From Irregularibacter muris (GTDB taxonomy: Bacteria > Bacillota > Clostridia > Eubacteriales > Garciellaceae): 64,000 nucleotides of DNA. Under the pieces are notes generated by a model, which saw only the letters and a program-made list of their open reading frames with translations, searched no databases and was not told the DNA's origin. Position numbers and translations under genes: made by a program. Location: assembly GCF_024622505.1 (NCBI RefSeq), contig NZ_JANKAS010000007.1, forward strand, positions 62,001 through 126,000. Reading direction: 5' to 3'. Numbering within the stretch: position 1 is the first letter of the stretch; the number at the start of each line of letters is the position of its first letter. Shown in pieces: positions 9,414 to 18,209 of the stretch.

Positions 9414-10550
9414 ATGAGAAAATTCAAAACCGTATTTATGCGTGGAGGGACCAGTAAAGGCTGCATGTTTTTAAGGGAGGATCTGCCTGAGGATAGAAGT
9501 GAATGGGATTCTATTTTTTTGCAAGTAATGGGAGATCCTGATCCAAAGCAGATAGATGGTCTGGGGGGAACCGTTTCTTCCAATAATAAAATTGTTATCG
9601 TTTGGAAGAGTGATGAGCCCGAGGTTGATGTGGAATATTTAGTAGGTCAAGTTATTGTAGGAAAAAGCCAGGTAGATTATAAATCCAATTGTGGAAATAT
9701 GACAGCAGCAGTGGGACCCTTTGCCGTAGAAGAAGGATTGGTAGAAGTAGAGGAACCTATGACAACCGTCCGGATGCTCAATCGGAATACCGATAAAATG
9801 ATTCATATTACTGTGCCCTGTGCAAAGGGGACTTTTGCTTTGGATGGAGATTGTGAAATAGCAGGAGTAGATGGTACTGCTTCAGAATTAAAGGTGAATT
9901 TTCTAAATCCTGCCGGAGCAAAAACTGGGAAATTACTTCCAACAGGAAATCCAACAGATATCTTAGAAATTCCTGGATTGGGGAAGATTGAGGCAACCAT
10001 TCTAGATGTTTCCAATCCTATGGTATTAGTCAGAGCAGAGGATGTTGGACTAACAGGGATAGAATTACCAGAGGAAATAAATAGCAATGTAAGGGCATGT
10101 GAACTATTGGAAAAAATAAGGGGAGAAGCTGCTTGCATGATGGGATTTGCTAAGGACCTTCAAGATGCCACAGAGAATAGTCCAGCAGTTCCTAAAGTGG
10201 GTGTATTTACCAAACCGGTCACTTATACAGATATTGAGAATAAAGAGGTTAAGGCACAACAAATGGATTTATGTGCACGGGTAATTTCTGTATTTAAGTG
10301 TCATAAAGCATGCCCACTGACATCAGCAAGTTCCATCAGTGTCGCTGCTTTTCTAGAAGGTAGTCTTTTGTATAAGGAATTAGGTCAACCTAAGGAAGGT
10401 CAAAAAACCGTGAGAATTGGCCATCCCAGTGGAGTAATGACTATGTATCCAGATATCCAAGAAAAGGATGGACAGATTGAACTTCCAGGTGTTGCCGTAC
10501 AGCGGACAGCAAGGCGCATCATGGAAGGAATGGTATATATTAGAAAATAG
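9414..10550 (+). CDS. PrpF-family isomerase/tautomerase (YbhH/GalD-like)
   Basis: 378 residues. PrpF proteins share the diaminopimelate-epimerase fold and shift a C=C bond in unsaturated tricarboxylates; characterised members are 2-methylaconitate isomerase PrpF and 4-oxalomesaconate tautomerase GalD. Seen: start motif FMRGGTSKGCMF, first-domain catalytic-type loop SNCGNMTAAVGPFAV, NPMVLVRAEDVG in the second half, and the C-terminal GHPSGVM. ATG 9414 follows AGGAGGG. It is transcribed alone after the LysR gene but points the same way as the hydratases, with which it most likely shares a pathway. No methylcitrate synthase or 2-methylcitrate lyase is nearby, so a propionate role is not supported here. 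Confidence 0.88.
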   Translation: MRKFKTVFMRGGTSKGCMFLREDLPEDRSEWDSIFLQVMGDPDPKQIDGLGGTVSSNNKIVIVWKSDEPEVDVEYLVGQVIVGKSQVDYKSNCGNMTAAVGPFAVEEGLVEVEEPMTTVRMLNRNTDKMIHITVPCAKGTFALDGDCEIAGVDGTASELKVNFLNPAGAKTGKLLPTGNPTDILEIPGLGKIEATILDVSNPMVLVRAEDVGLTGIELPEEINSNVRACELLEKIRGEAACMMGFAKDLQDATENSPAVPKVGVFTKPVTYTDIENKEVKAQQMDLCARVISVFKCHKACPLTSASSISVAAFLEGSLLYKELGQPKEGQKTVRIGHPSGVMTMYPDIQEKDGQIELPGVAVQRTARRIMEGMVYIRK

Positions 10551-10594
10551 AAAAAATAATTATTAAAAAGAAAAAATTCATACCTAACCTTTAT

Positions 10595-10628
10595 AAAAAA
10601 ACAGTCCCTTTTTTGGACTGTTTTTTTA
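10595..10628. terminator. Bidirectional terminator between convergent genes
   Basis: Stem AAAAAACAGTCC / GGACTGTTTTTTT around a six- to seven-base loop has A- and T-runs on the two sides, so it can work in both directions: for the PrpF gene and for the minus-strand gene at 10643. Confidence 0.85.
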
Positions 10629-10642
10629 TAAAGGTGTAAAAT

Positions 10643-10894
10643 CTAGGTAGGGAGAATTCCCATATTTTTAAATTCATTGGCTGAGTGGTATACTTGGCTT
10701 AAAAGATCTTTAGCCGCATGAATGGCCTCATCCTCTGAAATATTCACACGAATTTCTCGCATTTCAATCATTTCAAAGGGAGAATTTTTTATAAACTTTT
10801 TCAAATAATATCCTCCAAAGATTTTAGGTTGTATGTGAACTTCGAAGTGATTGTTTTCAATTAAAATATGGTCGTTTTTCCGTTGAACTTTCAT
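10643..10894 (-). CDS. Small hypothetical protein
   Basis: 83 residues, not recognised. A GAGGAG site lies just upstream of the ATG, the gene ends beside a bidirectional terminator, and the composition is protein-like (basic N-terminal half, acidic helix-forming C-terminal half with DEAIHAAKDLLSQVY). No signal peptide, membrane segment or cysteine motif. It runs opposite to both neighbours. It is probably a cytosolic protein of unknown function; a chance ORF is unlikely given the ribosome site. Confidence 0.65.
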   Translation of the reverse strand: MKVQRKNDHILIENNHFEVHIQPKIFGGYYLKKFIKNSPFEMIEMREIRVNISEDEAIHAAKDLLSQVYHSANEFKNMGILPT

Positions 10895-11092
10895 AAAGAT
10901 CTCCTCTTTCTATAAAAATATAAATAAGGTATATTATCATTATATATATATACTTTATTATTGTATTTATTCAAAAGAATTATCTCCCCTATTATAACAA
11001 TTTAAAAGAAAATTACAAAATGATTATAGATAGGGACAGACATAGGTTGCAGAAAAAGCATAAAAAATAGAGAAGAACTAGGTGGTGAAAAG

Positions 11093-12967
11093 TTGTTTAA
11101 TCTTGAGGAACAGTTAAAAAAATTACCGGAAAAGCCCGGCGTATATATTATGAAAAATCAGCAGGATGAAATTATTTATGTGGGAAAGGCAATTTCCTTA
11201 AAAAATAGAGTAAGACAATATTTTCAATCCTCTAAAAATCATTCAGTAAAGGTAAAATCCATGGTAAAGCAGATTGTTGACTTTGAGTACATTGTTACAG
11301 ATTCTGAATTGGAGGCATTGATTTTAGAATGCAATTTGATAAAAAAACATCGTCCAAGATATAATGTATTATTAAAGGATGATAAAACCTATCCCTATAT
11401 TAAGGTTACCCTTCAAGACCCCTTTCCAAGGGTAATTCTTACTCGACAGGTGAGAAAGGATGGGGCAAAATATTTTGGACCATATACTTCTTCTTTTGCA
11501 GTAAAACAAACCCTAGAGGCTATAAAAAGAGCTTATCCTATCCGGGTGTGCAATAGAAAGATTGGCCCCGAGGGTATGACTGAAAGACCTTGCCTCAACT
11601 ACCATATCAGACAATGTATAGGGCCTTGTAGAGGGGATGTGCATCAAGGGGAGTATCGGGAAATGATTGATGAAATCATTCAAATTCTAGACGGAAAACA
11701 GGAAAAACTTATAGAAAAGTTAGAAGCAGAAATGCTAGAGGCAGCACAAAACATGGAGTTTGAAAAGGCCTCTTTACTGAGGGATCAAATTAGGGGATTG
11801 CATCAAATCGCAGAAAAACAAAAGATAGTTTCCACATCTCTATCGGATCAGGATGTTATCGCCTTTGCCCGGGGGATTGATGAAGCCTGTGTGCAAGTGT
11901 TTTTCATAAGAGGTGGGAAACTTATTGGTCGAGAGCATTTTATGCTCAATGGGGTAGAGGAGATGGAAAGGGGAGAAATCATGACCCAATTTGTCAAGCA
12001 GTTTTATGGAGGCACTCCCTTTATTCCCAAGGAGATTTTATTACAAGAAGAAATTGATGAGGCTCAAATTATTCACCGATGGTTAAGCGATAAAAAAGGA
12101 AGTAAAGTAGTTTTAAGAGTTCCTTACAAAGGGGAAAAGAAAAAGCTAATAGATATGGTGAGCAAAAACGCGGTCATTACTTTAGAGCAATTTAGTGATA
12201 AAATGAAACGAGAAAAGGAAAAGGGTACAAAGGCTTTAAAGGAATTACAAGAAATTCTTCAACTCCCTACAATGCCCCATAGAATTGAGGGCTTTGACAT
12301 TTCAAATATTCAAGGTACAGATAGTGTGGGCTCTATGGTGGTGATAGAGGGTGGAAAACCAAAGAAAAGTGATTATAGGAGATTTAAAATAAAATGGGTG
12401 CATGGCCCTAATGATTACGCCAGTATGCAGGAAATTGTACAAAGAAGATTAACTCGAGGAATGAAGGAGAAAAAGGAATTAGAAAAAGAGAATATCTCCC
12501 CAGCACAGGGAAAGTTCTCCCGTTTACCCGATGTTATCATGATTGATGGAGGATTAGGCCACGCTCAATCAGTGGAAAAGGTTCTGGGAGAATTAGGTAT
12601 ACAAATCCCTGTTTGCGGTATGGTGAAGGATGATAAGCATCGCACCAGGGGACTTATTTATCAGGGGGAGGAAGTATATATAGAGAAATCATCCCCTTTA
12701 TTTCAAATGATTACCCGACTACAGGATGAAGCCCATAGATTTGCCCTCTCCTACCATCAAAGTTTGAGGAAGAAAACTTCTCTATATTCGGTTTTAGATG
12801 AAATCCCCGGGGTGGGAGCTGTGAGGAAAAAAGCTTTATTAAAACACTATGGAGGGATAAATGGCATAAAAAAGGCTACGGTAGAAGAACTTAAATCTAT
12901 ACCGGGCATGAATGAAGCTACTGCTCAAGAAGTTTATAATTTTTTTCATACTTCACATAAGAAATAG
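11093..12967 (+). CDS. uvrC: UvrC, excinuclease ABC subunit C
   Basis: 624 residues. UvrC makes both incisions around a UvrB-marked lesion. Domains: GIY-YIG nuclease at the N-terminus (KPGVYIMK, EIIYVGKA), UVR motif near 200-235 that contacts UvrB (NMEFEKASLLRDQI), RNase H-like 5' nuclease domain from about 395 (EGFDISNIQG, DYRRFKIK), and tandem helix-hairpin-helix at the C-terminus (IPGVGAVRKKALLKHYGG). The start is a TTG at 11093, supported by AGGTGGTG upstream and by alignment to the usual UvrC start; no ATG is available. It begins the conserved clostridial uvrC-hprK-murB-rapZ-yvcK block. Confidence 0.97.
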   Translation: MFNLEEQLKKLPEKPGVYIMKNQQDEIIYVGKAISLKNRVRQYFQSSKNHSVKVKSMVKQIVDFEYIVTDSELEALILECNLIKKHRPRYNVLLKDDKTYPYIKVTLQDPFPRVILTRQVRKDGAKYFGPYTSSFAVKQTLEAIKRAYPIRVCNRKIGPEGMTERPCLNYHIRQCIGPCRGDVHQGEYREMIDEIIQILDGKQEKLIEKLEAEMLEAAQNMEFEKASLLRDQIRGLHQIAEKQKIVSTSLSDQDVIAFARGIDEACVQVFFIRGGKLIGREHFMLNGVEEMERGEIMTQFVKQFYGGTPFIPKEILLQEEIDEAQIIHRWLSDKKGSKVVLRVPYKGEKKKLIDMVSKNAVITLEQFSDKMKREKEKGTKALKELQEILQLPTMPHRIEGFDISNIQGTDSVGSMVVIEGGKPKKSDYRRFKIKWVHGPNDYASMQEIVQRRLTRGMKEKKELEKENISPAQGKFSRLPDVIMIDGGLGHAQSVEKVLGELGIQIPVCGMVKDDKHRTRGLIYQGEEVYIEKSSPLFQMITRLQDEAHRFALSYHQSLRKKTSLYSVLDEIPGVGAVRKKALLKHYGGINGIKKATVEELKSIPGMNEATAQEVYNFFHTSHKK

Positions 12968-13052
12968 ACAATAAAAGATAAGCATATTGTAGATTTACCA
13001 GGACCTAAATAAAAGAAACATGGACTTGTTATTCAGATTTCAACTTGTTTAT

Positions 13053-13130
13053 CTATAGGGAAACAACTCTGATTCATCATAAAAGAAAGGTATATTTTTG
13101 ATGAAGATTTTAAATTGTTTCCCTATATAG
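13053..13130. repeat. Long imperfect inverted repeat between uvrC and HAD gene
   Basis: Two arms of about 33 bases, starting CTATAGGGAAACAA on the left and ending TTGTTTCCCTATATAG on the right; the inner parts TTCATCA and TGATGAA also pair. The centre is A-rich. The 205-base gap around it holds no gene. It could be a terminator without a T-tract, a small non-autonomous element or a regulatory RNA hairpin. Confidence 0.6.
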
Positions 13131-13172
13131 GTTTGTATTAAAATAGCAACAAACAGGATAGGGAGGAAGAAG

Positions 13173-13973
13173 ATGAACTACAAATTAGTAGCAGCGGATT
13201 TAGATGATTCACTACTGGGTGACGACCGTCGCATCAGTAAAGAAAATAAAAAAGCCATAGAAGAGGTTGTAAAAGAGGGGGGAGTGTTTACCATAGCTAC
13301 AGGGAGACCTCTACAGGGCTGTGTTGCCTTTGTGGAGGAATTAGGCCTAGATGTCCCCTTTATTACCTATAATGGTGCATTAGTGATCAAAGGAAAATCT
13401 ATGGAAGTTTTATATCATAAAGCCATTGAAGCCCAAGACGGCATAAATATTATAAAAGAGGGTAAAAAAAATAATGCCACTATATTGGTGTTTCATGATA
13501 ATAAACTATATGTTAATGAATTAAATGAACGAACAAAAAACTATCACAAAACCTCTACCATGCTACCCCATTTGGAAGAAGATTTAGAATCTATAGCGAA
13601 AATGGGGGCAACAAAAATTCTTTTATACCATGAGCCCGAGGAAATAAAAAAAATACAACAAGATATGAAAGAAAATTTTAAAGGTAAGGTAAATTTTCAT
13701 ATTTCTAAGCCTTATTTTTTAGAATTTGTCCATCAGGATGTTTCCAAGGGAGATGCTTTAGCAGCCTTAGCCCAAAGCATGGGTATATCTTCCCAAGGGG
13801 TCATTGCCATTGGGGATAGCTATAATGACATCTCCATGATTGAATATGCAGGGCTAGGAGTGGCGGTATCCAATGCCCATCCGGAGGTAAAAGTCCATGC
13901 AGATTATATTAGCAAATCCAATAGAGAACATGGAGTAGCACAAGTATTAAGAAAATTTGTTTTGGGGGAATAA
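13173..13973 (+). CDS. Cof-type HAD-IIB sugar-phosphatase-like hydrolase
   Basis: 266 residues. HAD-superfamily subclass IIB phosphatases act on sugar phosphates or flavin precursors. Seen: motif I AADLDDSLLGDD with the nucleophilic and acid-base aspartates, motif II ATGRPLQG, a type IIB cap between about 80 and 185, conserved Lys in VSKGDALAALA, and motif IV GDSYNDISMIEYAG. It ends two bases before the hprK start, so the two are co-transcribed. Substrate unknown; linkage to HPr kinase hints at sugar-phosphate homeostasis, which is inference. Confidence 0.93.
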   Translation: MNYKLVAADLDDSLLGDDRRISKENKKAIEEVVKEGGVFTIATGRPLQGCVAFVEELGLDVPFITYNGALVIKGKSMEVLYHKAIEAQDGINIIKEGKKNNATILVFHDNKLYVNELNERTKNYHKTSTMLPHLEEDLESIAKMGATKILLYHEPEEIKKIQQDMKENFKGKVNFHISKPYFLEFVHQDVSKGDALAALAQSMGISSQGVIAIGDSYNDISMIEYAGLGVAVSNAHPEVKVHADYISKSNREHGVAQVLRKFVLGE

Positions 13974-13975
13974 AT

Positions 13976-14926
13976 ATGTCGGCCTTAAGAGTACAAGAGA
14001 TGAGTGCAGAAATGAATTTAGAAATTATTTACCAAGGAAGCAATCTCGCTTTAGACATTAGCAGTAGTGATATTAACCGTCCCGGACTACAATTATATGG
14101 CTATTTTGAATATTTCGATCAGGATCGGGTACAAATTCTAGGGAAGGTAGAGTGGAGTTATTTATCTTCCTTGTCTCCAGAAGAACGAAGAGTAAAACTG
14201 GAAAACTTCTTTTCAAGGTATTTTCCCTGTTTAATTATTGCATGGGATTTAGAAGTTTTTCCTGAAATTATAGAATATGCAAAAAAATACGACCGCACTG
14301 TTTTAAGGACACCTCTCCATACCACGAAAGTCATGTATAATGTCATTAATTATCTGGATGAAAAACTAGCACCTCAGGTAAGGCTTCATGGTGTTTTGGT
14401 AGAAGTCTATGGTATAGGAATCTTTATCACCGGTTCCAGTGGAGTAGGGAAAAGTGAGACTGCCCTAGAATTGGTAAAAAGGGGCCATCGTTTAATTGCC
14501 GATGATTTAGTACAAATCAAACAAATTGCAGGCAATCAATTGATAGGAGAAGCCCCAGAAGTATTAAAATACTTTATAGAAATTAGGGGTGTGGGCATTA
14601 TCGATGTAAAAACCCTCTATGGAGTAGGGGCCATAAAAGATTCCATGGAAATTGATATGGTCATTCATTTGGAGGATTGGCAGGAAGGGAAATATTATGA
14701 CCGTTTGGGATTGGAAAATGAAATGATGGACATCATGGATGTAGCAGTGCCTAAGGTGACTATCCCTGTCATGCCCGGTCGTAATTTATCCATTATTATT
14801 GAAACCGCGGCTCGAAATCACAGAGAAAAAATAATGGGCTACAATGCCGCTCAAGCCTTTGTGGATAAGGTATATCAGATTACTACTAATCAAGCTGCCC
14901 AAGAAGAAGAGGAGATGGAAAAATGA
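13976..14926 (+). CDS. hprK: HPr kinase/phosphorylase
   Basis: 316 residues. HprK phosphorylates HPr on Ser-46 in response to fructose-1,6-bisphosphate and reverses this with phosphate, the sensor of carbon catabolite repression in Firmicutes. Seen: Walker A GSSGVGKSETALELVKRGH at about residue 157, DDLV after it, and the family signature EIRGVGIIDVKTLYG. The stop overlaps the next start (ATGA), showing translational coupling with the PHP gene. No ptsH/crh gene is in the window. Length is typical. Confidence 0.97.
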   Translation: MSALRVQEMSAEMNLEIIYQGSNLALDISSSDINRPGLQLYGYFEYFDQDRVQILGKVEWSYLSSLSPEERRVKLENFFSRYFPCLIIAWDLEVFPEIIEYAKKYDRTVLRTPLHTTKVMYNVINYLDEKLAPQVRLHGVLVEVYGIGIFITGSSGVGKSETALELVKRGHRLIADDLVQIKQIAGNQLIGEAPEVLKYFIEIRGVGIIDVKTLYGVGAIKDSMEIDMVIHLEDWQEGKYYDRLGLENEMMDIMDVAVPKVTIPVMPGRNLSIIIETAARNHREKIMGYNAAQAFVDKVYQITTNQAAQEEEEMEK

Positions 14927-15678
14927 AATTTGTACTAGATACCCATTGTCATACCATTGTCAGTGGGCATGCATATAGCACCCTTACAGAAATGGTAGAG
15001 GGAGCAAAACAAAATGGTATGGAGCTCATAGCCATTACCGAACACGGTCCAGCTTTACCCAGTGCACCCCACTATTATTATTTTGGAAATCTAAAGGTGG
15101 TGCCCCCTGAAATACAGGGAGTAAAAATATTAAAGGGTGTGGAGGCCAACATCATAGATTATGATGGAAATATTGATATGCCTGAAACCTATTTAAAAAG
15201 ATTGGATATTATCCTGGCCAGTCTTCATGACATCTGTATTGAGCCAGGCACTGTCCAGAAAAATACCAGTGCCATAGTGGGAGCTATGAACAACCCCGAT
15301 GTAGATATCATTGCCCATTCGGGGAATCCCCTATTTCCTGTAGATTATGACAAGATCTTAGAGACCGCAAAGAAAACCAATACTCTACTGGAAATAAACA
15401 ACAGCTCTTTTGTAGCTACCAGAAAAGGTAGTTATAAAAACTGCTATTATATTGCACAAAAATGTAAGGAAATGGAGATTCCTATCGTGATAGGAAGTGA
15501 TGCCCATTATGCCTTAGATGCAGGAGAGTTCACTAAAGCAAGAAGATTATTGGAAGAAGTAGATTTTCCAGAGGAATTGATCATGAATACCCATGTGGAA
15601 AAACTTATAAAATATCTAAAAGATAAGGGGAGAACGCCTTTTCACGATATTCGTATTCATGACCATATGAATATGTAG
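14923..15678 (+). CDS. PHP-domain phosphatase, YcdX-like
   Basis: 251 residues. PHP-domain metal-dependent phosphoesterase of the YcdX group. Metal-ligand motifs: DTHCHTIVSGHAYST at the N-terminus, ITEHGPALP, GVEANIIDYDG, ASLHD, AHSGNP and GSDAHY. Its start overlaps the hprK stop by four bases. A second PHP gene sits at 18210 on the other side of murB, a pairing usual in this clostridial block. Substrate unknown; a histidinol phosphatase role is possible but no his genes are nearby. Confidence 0.92.
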   Translation: MKFVLDTHCHTIVSGHAYSTLTEMVEGAKQNGMELIAITEHGPALPSAPHYYYFGNLKVVPPEIQGVKILKGVEANIIDYDGNIDMPETYLKRLDIILASLHDICIEPGTVQKNTSAIVGAMNNPDVDIIAHSGNPLFPVDYDKILETAKKTNTLLEINNSSFVATRKGSYKNCYYIAQKCKEMEIPIVIGSDAHYALDAGEFTKARRLLEEVDFPEELIMNTHVEKLIKYLKDKGRTPFHDIRIHDHMNM

Positions 15679-15719
15679 AATATGTAAGGAATAGTAAAAG
15701 AAATGTGAGAATAGATATA

Positions 15720-15779
15720 GAGTAAAAGGTCAGAAGGAGGAGTATTCATGAGAAAGAGAGGACCTTTTACTCTTTTTTT
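15720..15779 (+). promoter_or_regulatory. Terminator-like hairpin enclosing the RBS and start codon of the next gene
   Basis: A perfect 12-base inverted repeat, GAGTAAAAGGTC (15720-15731) and GACCTTTTACTC (15761-15772), is followed by a run of seven T. The 29-base loop contains the AGAAGGAGGAG site and the ATG at 15748, and the right arm is coding (codons 5-9). It looks like an intrinsic terminator or attenuator for the upstream hprK-PHP transcript that overlaps the start of the solute-binding-protein gene. Confidence 0.6.
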
Positions 15780-17073
15780 ATGCATAATCATATTTTTATA
15801 TTTAATTATAGCCCCTTTTTATTTATTTTCCTTGGAACGGGAAGATTTAGATAGAAATAAAAAGGAAGATAAACTAGATTGGAAAGGGGTAATTACCCTA
15901 TGGGATATCCCTAGACCCACCGCTGCAGGAAGTAGCTTTGGATGGATTAGGGGAAGAATTAATGCCTTTGAAAAAAAACATCCCAATGTTCTTATTGACT
16001 TAAGAGAACTCATCCATGAAAATAGAGAGGAGACCGTGTTAAAGGCTCTAAAGGAAGGGGAAGGACCAGATATACTCCCCCTTTTTGTTGACCAAAATCC
16101 TATACCATTGCAACACATAAAGCCCTTGGATCAATGGATGAACCCAGGGGTCACTAATGGAGTAAAAAAAGAAGCCTTACAGGTTGCAACCTACCAAAAT
16201 AAAGTATATGGGGTGCCTTTTTCTATGACGGGCAATGTTCTTATACTCAATACAGATCTTCTGCAGAAGATTGGCTGTAAAACTCCTAAAAAAGAATCCT
16301 GGAATTATCAGGAGTTTATTAATCTCTTACAAAGTATAGAAAAAGCCAAGGGAGAGGAAGAAGTATTCTCCTTTGATGCCTATCTCGGGAAGGGTGAAGG
16401 GAGCCTAATGCCTATCCTTTTATCTGATGGTGGTGCAGTTTATCAACAAGAGGAGCAACGATTTGCCTTTTACCAGCCTGAGATGATTTCAGGCCTTCAA
16501 AAATTATTGAATATAAAACTTAAGGGCAACACCCAAGGGGAATTTGGTGCAAGAAGCAAAGGTGATGTATACAAGGACTTTCTGGAAGAGCAGAAAACCG
16601 CAGTATTGGCGGCAGATAGCAATATTATTTATGTGCTAGAAAGACTAAAGAAAAATGGTGAAGGTTTTGCCTATCAGGTAATGCCCTTTCCTGTGGGCAA
16701 TATGGATATTCCCATATGGTATAGTCATCAAACATCAGTCTATTCCATAGTAAAAAAGCAAGAAGAAGACCCTGCAAAGCAAGAAATCCTAGAGGAATTT
16801 TTAGCCTTTCTTTTAGAAGAGGAATCCCAACAATCCTTAAAGTCATTAGGAGCTTTTCCCACCAATGACAATGGGAAGGGTCTATATGATGAAGACTCTT
16901 TAATAAATGAATGGTACAATAGGGGATATGAGTATCAAAGCTATCCCTTACACCCCCAGTGGTCAGAAATAGAAGATAAGATGATAGAAAGTATAAAAGC
17001 CGTACTTACGGGGACAAAATCTCCTACAGAATCCTTCAAAGATTTGCAAGATCAGGTAGAGAGTTTTAAATAG
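15748..17073 (+). CDS. Family 1 extracellular solute-binding protein
   Basis: 441 residues. An N-terminal hydrophobic segment (residues 6-27, after MRKRG) is a signal anchor; no lipobox cysteine is seen, so it is secreted or membrane-anchored rather than a lipoprotein. The body fits the ABC sugar-binding fold: ITLWDIPRP strand, INAFEKKHPNV helix, GPDILPLFVDQ, YGVPFSMTGNVLILNTDLL. C-terminal helices resemble those of maltose/oligosaccharide binders. No permease or ATPase gene accompanies it, so it is an orphan within the hprK-murB block. A promoter for murB follows, so it is probably the last gene of its unit. Confidence 0.85.
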   Translation: MRKRGPFTLFLCIIIFLYLIIAPFYLFSLEREDLDRNKKEDKLDWKGVITLWDIPRPTAAGSSFGWIRGRINAFEKKHPNVLIDLRELIHENREETVLKALKEGEGPDILPLFVDQNPIPLQHIKPLDQWMNPGVTNGVKKEALQVATYQNKVYGVPFSMTGNVLILNTDLLQKIGCKTPKKESWNYQEFINLLQSIEKAKGEEEVFSFDAYLGKGEGSLMPILLSDGGAVYQQEEQRFAFYQPEMISGLQKLLNIKLKGNTQGEFGARSKGDVYKDFLEEQKTAVLAADSNIIYVLERLKKNGEGFAYQVMPFPVGNMDIPIWYSHQTSVYSIVKKQEEDPAKQEILEEFLAFLLEEESQQSLKSLGAFPTNDNGKGLYDEDSLINEWYNRGYEYQSYPLHPQWSEIEDKMIESIKAVLTGTKSPTESFKDLQDQVESFK

Positions 17074-17151
17074 CTCCTTATGTTCCCATTTTACTTGATT
17101 TATAAAAAGCAAAAAAGGTATACTCAGGATATGAATTTCACAGGGTATAAT

Positions 17152-17180
17152 TTGGTACAATAACAACAAAGAGCTATAAT
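17152..17180 (+). promoter_or_regulatory. Sigma-A type promoter for murB
   Basis: TTGGTA, 17-base spacer, perfect TATAAT; 37 bases before the murB start. Confidence 0.65.
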
Positions 17181-17216
17181 TGTACTTATGAAACAATTTG
17201 TTGAGGAGAGGATAAG

Positions 17217-18131
17217 ATGGATAAAAATGGGGTTTATAAGCTCCTTTTAGATAGAATAGCTCCAGAGAGGATTTTAAGGGATGAACCTATGAAAAAACAT
17301 ACATCCTTTAAAATTGGAGGCCCAGCTGATTTTTTGATACTTCCCCAAGGAGTAGAGGAAATAAAAGAAATCGTCCAGCTATGTAAGGAAGAAAAAGTAC
17401 CATTTTTTATTATGGGTAATGGGAGTAATTTATTGGTCAGAGATAAAGGAATGAGAGGTATTGTAGTAAAAATTGCTAAAAATTTTAGTCATGTGGAAAT
17501 ACAGGGAGAAAAGGTAACAGCTCACTCGGGCATATTATTATCCCGTTTAGCCAAAATGCTTTTAAGAGAAGAATTAGCAGGCTTTGAGTTTGCCAGTGGC
17601 ATTCCGGGTACTTTGGGAGGAGCTGTGACCATGAATGCTGGAGCCTATGATGGAGAAATGAAGGATGTTCTTGAAAAAATAGAGGTAATGGATAAAGAAG
17701 GCAATGTTTTTGAATTGCAAGGGGAAGAAATGGCCCTAGGATATCGTCAAAGTGCGGTACAAAATATGGATTTAATCGTACTTACAGCTACCATGAAATT
17801 GAAAAAGGGCAAGTATCAGGACATTAAGGCTAAAATGGACGATTTAGACTATCGAAGAAAATCCAAACAGCCTCTAGAATGGCCCAGTGCAGGAAGCACT
17901 TTTAAAAGACCCACAGGTTATTATGCAGGAAAGCTGGTGCAAGACGTGGGATTAAAGGGATTTTCCATGGGCAGAGCACAGGTGTCTGAATTACATTCAG
18001 GATTTGTTATTAATAAGGGAGATGCATCTGCTGCAGAAGTGCTTTCTCTCATTGGACATATACAAGGAAAAGTTAAAGATAAATTTGGAGTAGATTTATG
18101 TACAGAGGTAAAAATAATAGGAGAAGAATAA
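17217..18131 (+). CDS. murB: UDP-N-acetylenolpyruvoylglucosamine reductase MurB
   Basis: 304 residues. Reduces UDP-GlcNAc-enolpyruvate to UDP-MurNAc using FAD and NADPH in peptidoglycan synthesis. Seen: TSFKIGGPADF, FAD loop MGNGSNLLVRDKG, GIPGTLGGAVTMNAGAYDG, LGYRQSAVQ, and PSAGSTFKRP with the catalytic serine. Length and lack of the tyrosine loop fit type II MurB as in Firmicutes. ATG 17217 is preceded by GAGGAGAGG. It has its own promoter and terminator. Confidence 0.97.
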   Translation: MDKNGVYKLLLDRIAPERILRDEPMKKHTSFKIGGPADFLILPQGVEEIKEIVQLCKEEKVPFFIMGNGSNLLVRDKGMRGIVVKIAKNFSHVEIQGEKVTAHSGILLSRLAKMLLREELAGFEFASGIPGTLGGAVTMNAGAYDGEMKDVLEKIEVMDKEGNVFELQGEEMALGYRQSAVQNMDLIVLTATMKLKKGKYQDIKAKMDDLDYRRKSKQPLEWPSAGSTFKRPTGYYAGKLVQDVGLKGFSMGRAQVSELHSGFVINKGDASAAEVLSLIGHIQGKVKDKFGVDLCTEVKIIGEE

Positions 18132-18140
18132 AGTAAAAGG

Positions 18141-18167
18141 GCAACTTGTTATTAAAGTTGCTTTTTT
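18141..18167 (+). terminator. Rho-independent terminator after murB
   Basis: GCAACTT / AAGTTGC stem followed by six T. Confidence 0.8.
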
Positions 18168-18209
18168 GTTGAAAAAGCAGAACAAAGGGATGTGGATAGG
18201 AGGAAATGT

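Noticed and set aside
9414-10550. Methylcitrate (propionate) pathway PrpF
   Set aside because: No methylcitrate synthase, PrpB lyase or PrpD/AcnD-type gene is in the cluster.
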